Source: Steromphala cineraria
Lineage: Eukaryota > Mollusca > Gastropoda > Trochida > Trochidae
Length of the DNA: 64,000 bases
NCBI GenBank assembly: GCA_916613615.1
Contig: OU744730.1
Location: 18,517,406-18,581,405 of the forward strand
Direction: 5' to 3'
The position numbers and the translations under genes were made by a program. Every line of letters begins with the position of its first letter. Within the stretch, counting starts at the first letter, position 1. Positions 57,531 through 64,000 of this stretch are shown here, in pieces. The notes under the pieces were generated by a model, which saw only the letters and a list, made by a program, of their open reading frames with translations, ran no database searches and was not told the origin of the DNA.

Positions 57531-58442
57531 TCAAGGCAACACAATTAACCTAAAACTTATTATAATAAAAACTTTTGAAGGCTATCAAAGTTCATTCTAA
57601 TATTATTGAACGAGGAACAAATTTCTTAACACTGGTAGATTCATATGCAAGAAAATAAGATCTTGTGATCAAGGGATGTTTAAATGTGTGAATAATTAAC
57701 ACTGAATTTTATTAAATATACCCACAAAATAAGAGTAATATTGTTGTGAAATCAATCTGCAAAAAAAACATATAATATGTAACAGTAAAGATTTAATAAA
57801 ATGTTGAGAAGTGTATATTGTAAAATATACTTAAGCAGTTAAACGTAAAAAAAAATCAAGACCAAGATTTGAACCCTGCACAACAAAGAGCAATCGCGAT
57901 TTGAAAAAAGACACTTTCGCCGGAGTTCACTCCCCTTGATTAGCTCTCCCCTCTAACATTTCCTCCTCCTCTTTGGCGTTGTTGACAACCAGTGCTCGGT
58001 TCAAGAAAAGTTAGAGGTCTACAGATCGGATCATTCAGGTAACAATTGAAAATGTACCACTTTGTCAGCTAATGGGATATAAGGGGGATATTTTTTTTGA
58101 AATAAGCGTCAGATAAATGAACATAAAATGCTTAACAAATAACAAGTTTTTTGAAATACGGACATCCCGAACGGCCGAAGTATTCAACATCAATAACTTG
58201 TCGTTTGATTCATTAACCTAAACTAGTTAAGAGAGAGTTATTCGTTATAAGATATCAAATACAAAATTTTTGTAAACTGTATTTTGAATAAATCATTATA
58301 ATTATTATTCATGATTTTAGATATGAAGTTTCAAGAAGTGAGATGAAAATGAGGAGGGATTTATTCCTTGTCAAATCAGTTGCCAGAGCATCACATTTGA
58401 TTAAACCTTGTAATTTTGAAGCTATTTAGAGGGTAAACAACC
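57531..58442 (+). other. Upstream region and probable 5' UTR of the TTLL9-like gene
   Basis: AT-rich DNA. A possible non-coding exon ends at GATCATTCAG/GTAACA (about 58039). The exon with the start codon has TTTAGAGGGTAAACAACC before the ATG. Confidence 0.35.
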
Positions 58443-61400
58443 ATGCCACGACAGAGTCAAAAAGGAAAATGCATTGGGTGAGTATCATTTATTACTTTTA
58501 AACTATTTTTCAATGGCCCAATGGATTTTACAATCAAATTCATCAAATTAATACGCTGTTACACTACACATAAGTGTAGCCTCTTATAATTGTTCAATGG
58601 AATATTCTTTCAGCTTTCTATCTTTTAAATGTAGCAACATGTCATAATGTTTACATACCTGTATAATACTTTACTTCAATGAAGATTTTTTTTCCAGAGA
58701 TCGGATGATTCGCTTCAAATGTTCGCTCCAGAACACAATTCTAGATGTACTCAGGGCACGACCAGGATGGCAGGAAGTTTCAGGGTAAGTGGAATTTTCT
58801 TTTAAAGGAATAGTGAAAGATATATGCCATCATCTCTTGTTCACAACATTTTGTGTAACATCAACATTTGAAGAATATGAGAAACTGCCTGTTATTTATT
58901 TTTCTCAAATACTTTTAACAGATTATTTGGTTATCAACAGAAATTCTGCACTGCTAAATTTTTAATTAAAATATATTTAAATGTAATCCTGAATTCCTTT
59001 AAATCATCATCATATTTTTAATTGATAAGACAATTCATGCAGTGTATTCAGTCTTGAGACTGTTAATCTTTAATGCAACTACTTGTTTTTAATGTATGAA
59101 GCGCCACTATAGTTTTTGGTCGTTGGTATTTACTAATAAACAGAAGTGATAAGGAATTGATCATGTGCATATTCATTACTTAAATTCACAATGATTTGCA
59201 TTTTATTTTTAGCTTTCATATTTGTCTAAACTCTCAAATATTGTCTCTTAAATCCTTTCACCCCTGCAGTCCTGAATTCAGGCTTGATATTGTATTTGTG
59301 TTTATTTTTTTAGGGGTGAAAGGGTTATATGAAGATATGCTAATCAATGTTTGAAGTAAGCATCCAAAAACTGCTTGTCAGTAAGGATGCACTCATAAGA
59401 AAAACTGTGGGCCCAATTCTTAAACTGTTAACATTATCAATTAGTTCTGAATTGACATATCAGTGTGTTATTGATAAGTAAGTATACAACACCGTTGTCA
59501 GTTAAATAAAGGCACCACTCGATCGCGTTTCATCCGCCATTTTGAAACGTTAGCATTGCGGGGGAAAAATGTGCTGTATTATGCTAATTCATTAACAAAA
59601 TTTAGAAATAACTACTTGATTGATAGAAGAGGAGCATATTCACAAATAAGTCATAATAAAAATTATCAGTTACGACAGCATTTTGTCATTGTAATGCATT
59701 CCATGATTGTAGCTTAGATGATATTGGCTTCATTCACGATGTTTTTATTTTTTGAGCGATACACTTTATTCTTTGTCAAATTGTTAAATTTTGAACAACT
59801 GAAATGCTAATCTCACAGACGTATTTGAAATTAAGTGAGAAATTAACATGTAAAAATCATATATATTTGTCAACAGAAAAGTCGTCCTGAATTTCATTTC
59901 CAAAAAAAGTACCACGCTCGAATGGTCCCTTTAAGTGAGGAAATTTGTCAACCTGCAAGTTTCTTAAAATGAGGAGCAGTATTGGTTAAAAACACTTTTT
60001 GACGCTTATGAAAAACTTTCAGTGTTTGATGCTTATTTTAAACGCTGATTCTGATGTTTACGGTACAATTGCAGTCTAGGTCACGGGGACTGGGACTTTC
60101 TCTGGTGTGACAAGGATTTTGCCCGGGAGCATTATGACTATCTTTACTTCCCAGAAAACTCACGAGTGTCCCACTTCCGAAACTATTTTGAGGTTTATTT
60201 TGTAAACAATCTTTTGCATAAATTGCTAGTAGTGTGCATTGTTGTGAATTGGGAAGCTAAGATCACTATTTCATGTATACATCTTAACTTTTTAAAAAGA
60301 TTCTTTTATCATTAAAACTAAACTTATCTAGGCTATCTAGTTTTATTAGGAGTCCGAGTATTATAAACATGATTAAATACATATTTATTTAATAAATAGT
60401 TTATAATTTTAATGAATTTTTAATATTTCAATATTATTTTCATTAATAATAATATATTGATTATCATATCAATGAGTACTCATCATGTCCTTGTACTTAA
60501 TACTATATGTTTGTTATAGAAATTACCTAAATGTAACTAAAATGTAAGAGCTAAAACAATTAATAACAATACCATGTGATATCATCTCATTTAGCTCGCA
60601 GTATTTAATGTAGGTATTCTAGTTTCCAATATAGTTTCTATATATTATTTATATATAAGAGATCCTGACAAATATCTTAATTTGATGGTTAAATGTAACA
60701 ATAAAAATAGTTATTATTGTTTTCTTATTGTTTTACTTGACTCTTAATTTTCTTTTATCAAATCTGTCTTATATTGTTAAAAAAAATTAGTTTGAAATTA
60801 GGTTTCTGATTTTTACTTATAAAATTTGTCTTTAAAATTTCATACACACCTTTATGTCTCTTATGATAATTTTGCCTTTTCTTATATTTACTGTTAAAGA
60901 CTTCTTTAAAGAAATGCTTCTTCATGCTGCAGAATATTGCTTTTGCTTAGCCAAGGATCTTGTGCTTCATTATTTCAATACCCGTAGTTAGTTATGTTCA
61001 CTTTCTTATCTCATGGGTAGAATAAAGAATTAAAAAAAACATAACCATCATCTTTTGAGATAATGATACAGTATAGCATCGGAATCATTTTGAAAGAGTT
61101 GTCTCCTAATCAATAGAGGTGTGACGATACATCGATTCACCAATACATCGATCTGTTTTCAAAGTCAATTTTAAAATCATTTCATTTTGAATAATATTGA
61201 TTCAAATGAATAAATAAAGGATGCATAAAAAGTTTAACATAAGTTTTGATAAATTGCAATTCTTTAACCAAATTACTAGAATTGAACACATCAAGTCGAC
61301 ACTGATAAAAGAGCCAGTGTGTGCAGCCATTTTCCTTTTGCTATGCAATCTTGCGTTTTCAGATGATCTCACAAAAACCAAGCTGTAGAAGATTTTTTTA

Positions 61401-63257
61401 GGCTTGCACTCTGAGTCTCTAAAAAGCCCTGTCTGTACACATTTAGAATTTTCAGAGACAAAAACTATGTTGGAATCGAATCGAATCAAATCGAGAAGCT
61501 AATATCGTAAATTGAATCGAATCGAGAAGCTAAAATCGTAAATGGAATTGAATCGGCTGACACCTGACTCGTCACACCTTTATTAATCAACTGGAACCTA
61601 ACAGATTTACTGTAGATCAGCAGTAGTATCTAGATAACTTTCCTCTCATGGTCAACAGGTTGGATACAAATTTGATATTGAGATTGACTTTCCAGACTTA
61701 TAACAAGGTTTGTATAAAGAATTCAAACCTGTTGATTTTGGAGAGGAGTAAAACTAAGGCTGCTGATGGTCTATATTTCCGTACTACTATGTAAGTGATG
61801 TAGACTAGTGTAGAGATGTTGCTTGTGGCTGCAGTGACGCAGAGTGGGACATGTACTGGTGTGATGTGTGGTGGATGAAAGAAACCTTTGATCACGCCTA
61901 CCTTGACGAACACATGAGAATAAACCACTTTCGTAATCACTATGAGGTCAGTGTTTGTTTAGTAGAACATTTGCGATAAAAATACTTTTGTTATCACTAT
62001 GAGGTGATTGTTTGTTTGGTAGAACATTTGCGATAAAAACACTTTCATAATCACTATGAGGTCAGTGTTTGTTTGGTAGAACATTTGCGATAAAAATACT
62101 TTTGTTATCACTATGAGGTCAGTGTTTGTTTGATAGAACATTTGCGATAAAAATACTTTTGTTATCACTATGAGGTGATTGTTTGTTTGGTAGAACATTT
62201 GCGATAAAAACATTTTCATAATCACTATGAGGTCAGGTAATAAAGAGGCTTGACCAAAAAAGAATATGTACTAATGAAGATAGTGTGATCCCAAACATAA
62301 CAATGCTACATTTATTCACTTTCTAAATAGCTCTGGAAGCTATGTGTAGGATTAAACATGACCCACAGGCATTATTGAAAAGTATGCCCGGTGCCCGCGG
62401 GAAATGTCCATGGGCATTTTCAGAGGGAGGAGGACATACTTTTCAATAATGCCCACGGGTCATGTTTTATCTAACTAAATAAACCGACAGAAACAGCGGG
62501 AAAACAATTTTGTACTAAAATAATAAAAAGTAATAAAAAAATGTGTTATTCAGTGTCGATCCCATATGTTTTTGGTGGTGAAACCAATCACACGAACGCA
62601 GCCGCGTCGCCCTTGGTATGTGATGCATGTACAGCCCGCATTTATTTGCAGTGGTACATTGACTCGCATGATTTTCACTTTAGAATCGACTCAATAACCC
62701 TAGATCGTCAATTTATTGTTAAGAATGATAATAAGTATTCTTAGCATTAGTTTCCTAAAAATAAATTTAATGATATGAAATATCAATTCACTAAAACTCA
62801 AAATATATAAAATCACCCAAAATTGTACTTCCTTCAGTACAACCTGAATGTTTGTCATATTTTGATATAAGAATTGTTATACATTTAACAAGTTCATGTC
62901 TTTTCAATGTGAACATACTGATTTTAAACACACAAAAAATTTCTGCGTGTTGGAAAATAAAGATAACTTAAAGTGTTAATAGTAAAATGATGCTACATTT
63001 TTCAATTAAACAGAAAGTATAATGTACAAAATAAACTGGAATTCAAATATATAGGAATTTGTAATAGTGAATGAGATAGCAAATGCATACTTTAGAATTG
63101 TTACTGTTAATAAAAAAATAAGTTGTTATCAGAATATATATCTCTTATTTATCTTTATATGTATGATATAGCTTACTAGGAAGAATTTGATGGTGAAGAA
63201 CTTGAAGCGACTGAGACGACAGATTGAGAGAGAGTCGGGGAAACTAGAGGCTCAGAA
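58443..63257 (+). CDS. TTLL9: Tubulin polyglutamylase TTLL9-like, 5' exons (partial)
   Basis: A tubulin tyrosine ligase-like enzyme. TTLL9 is an axonemal polyglutamylase that adds glutamate chains to tubulin tails in cilia and flagella. Coding exons: 58443-58477 ([11 protein letters not shown]), 58698-58784 ([29 protein letters not shown]), exon 3A 60075-60192 or exon 3B 61835-61946, and exon 4 63172-63257 ([28 protein letters not shown]). Exons 3A and 3B are alternatives, each with a phase-2 acceptor and phase-0 donor. Exon 3B joins as [15 protein letters not shown] and HFRNHYE-LTRKN, matching the canonical TTLL9 order. The ATP-grasp core lies beyond the window, so catalytic residues cannot be checked. 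Exon 4 is followed by GTATCCTTT, a U12-type donor. Confidence 0.9.
60075..60192 (+). CDS. TTLL9: TTLL9 alternative exon 3A
   Basis: Acceptor AATTGCAG, donor GTTTAT. It encodes [20 protein letters not shown] then [19 protein letters not shown], 39 codons plus one base. It keeps the W-D-x-x-W-C-D and HFRN anchors of exon 3B, but about half of its residues differ and it is two codons longer. Open and unbroken. Confidence 0.8.
61114..61582. mobile_element. hAT-like MITE between TTLL9 exons 3A and 3B
   Basis: TAGAGGTGTGACGATAC ... CTCGTCACACCTTTA. The flanking 8-mers CTAATCAA and TTAATCAA match at 7 of 8. The interior contains repeated AATCGAATCGA blocks. The minus-strand frame inside is not a transposase. 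Confidence 0.7.
61835..61946 (+). CDS. TTLL9: TTLL9 exon 3B (canonical version)
   Basis: Acceptor GTGGCTGCAG, donor GTCAGTG. It encodes [20 protein letters not shown] then [17 protein letters not shown], 37 codons plus one base. It is closer to the vertebrate TTLL9 sequence than exon 3A. Its 3' end seeds a tandem array of duplicated donors. Confidence 0.9.
61928..62236 (+). repeat. ~57-bp tandem repeat copied from the exon 3B splice donor
   Basis: Six units carry ACTTT(C/T)(G/A)TAATCACTATGAG or a close variant, followed by GTCAGTG or GTGATTG, TTTGTTTGGTAGAACA and TTTGCGATAAAA. The first is the real exon 3B end; the other five are downstream copies. Donor GTs are at about 61947, 62004, 62061, 62118, 62175 and 62232. 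Confidence 0.9.
62353..62468. repeat. Foldback hairpin in TTLL9 intron 3
   Basis: AAACATGACCCACAGGCAT, TATTGAAAAGTATG is inverted as CATACTTTTCAATA, ATGCCCACGGGTCATGTTT. The stem is about 35 bp with an inner CCCGCGGG. Confidence 0.85.
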
Positions 63258-64000
63258 GTATCCTTTATCAAACTGCAGACACGTCAAGGGTATTTATATT
63301 CTCCCAGCATGCTCCAGGCAGCAAACGCTGTCACAGAGTCCGTGACATATTGACACATCAATGATATTACAACAATGATGTACCCTTAAGACTACAGTAC
63401 TGTCATTATAAGGCTATGAAGATGTCTTATTATCACTACAAGAAAATTACACTTTGCAGTCATTAATATTGTTTATCATCATTGATGAATCATTCGAAAG
63501 TCAACTTTAAGCTTTTGGAAAATTTTCTTATTTTGTTATGTGATTTGAGTTTGTGAGTCCTCAGAAAAAAACAACTGCTAGAATTTTTGGAGAAATTACG
63601 GTAGTAATATTGTGTACAAGTTATGACTTTGTACAAAAAAACTGTACAAGTTATAACATGTATGCCGCTACTATACAAGTTATAACTTGTATGATTTCAC
63701 CTGTACATGTTATAACTTGTACAACTTTATGCTAATGTTTTGGTATAACTTGTACAACAATAAATGCATTACTTCTCAGTAGTATTTCATACTATGCTTG
63801 CATTCTATAAGACTACTGAGGGCTAATTGTTTAGCATATATGCATTGGGTAAAGCTTGGATGCTCTCACTCTGTCAATCTAGGAGGTAAGCCAATCTATT
63901 TTACTGAGTGTGATCATTTAGCTTATACGTTGCTTAAAGCCTATTTTTTGACATCTCTTATTCTATCTTGAGAGACCATGGAGTCCACACATGAACACAG
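63258..64000 (+). other. TTLL9 intron 4 (5' part), predicted U12-type
   Basis: Opens GTATCCTTTATC, an exact match to the U12 5' splice-site consensus. The next expected exon is not visible before the window ends. The intron contains a cluster of TACAAGTTATAACTTGTA-like palindromes at 63.6-63.76 kb. Confidence 0.6.
63615..63758. repeat. Cluster of TGTACAAGTTATAAC palindromes
   Basis: A perfect 18-bp palindrome TACAAGTTATAACTTGTA at 63674-63691 is surrounded by partial or near copies at about 63616, 63645, 63703 and 63743. The unit spacing is irregular. Confidence 0.75.

Noticed and set aside
61959..62225. 88-aa minus-strand repeat protein ([11 protein letters not shown])
   Set aside because: It is the antisense translation of the ~57-bp splice-donor repeat.

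Overview
The window looks like one stretch of a metazoan nuclear genome, most probably a mollusc and perhaps a gastropod. The animal assignment rests on intron-split genes with GT-AG borders, a rhodopsin-family GPCR, two FoxH-type forkhead genes, a complete USP10 deubiquitinase and the start of a TTLL9-like tubulin ligase. The mollusc assignment is an inference from repeat style: tRNA-derived SINEs with CACCTC tails, retroposon tails ending in AACTCACTCACTC, foldback elements with CCGTCCGT runs, and TTAA-flanked MITEs. No species is claimed.

Layout. 1-5 kb: a SINE, then an orphan class A GPCR (CDS 2072/2238-3928) whose first exon is tandemly duplicated. 5.3-6.4 kb: 3' end of a LINE. 6.7-9.4 kb: an old MITE, CRE-like sites and foldback repeats. 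9.6-16 kb: Helitron2/Helentron-like non-autonomous elements, including a head-to-tail array of about 1135-bp units. 18.66-23.1 kb (-) and 27.8-30.26 kb (+): two FoxH paralogues head to head, separated by 4.7 kb holding a 1-kb minisatellite and a 34-bp-TIR transposon. 31.5-49.3 kb (+): USP10 in 14 coding exons whose junctions all join in frame to 784 codons, with a predicted U12-type intron and introns full of repeats (a 2.1-kb palindrome, hAT-like elements, foldbacks). 49.3-58.4 kb: 3' UTR and intergenic DNA with tandem repeats, two TTAA MITEs, a small hAT element and a SINE. 58.44 kb to the end (+): the first exons of a TTLL9-like tubulin polyglutamylase, with two alternative versions of exon 3.

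How the genes relate. There is no operon-like logic. The FoxH pair is a local duplication, and both promoters carry the same short motif combination. USP10 is expected to act in the cytoplasm with G3BP, since its FGDF docking motif is preserved. TTLL9 acts on axonemal tubulin, and its exon duplication suggests two N-terminal isoforms. The most unusual findings are the frame-enforced mutually exclusive exon pair in TTLL9, the array of copied 5' splice sites beside it, the duplicated GPCR start exon, the rolling-circle-like tandem array and the paired FoxH promoters.
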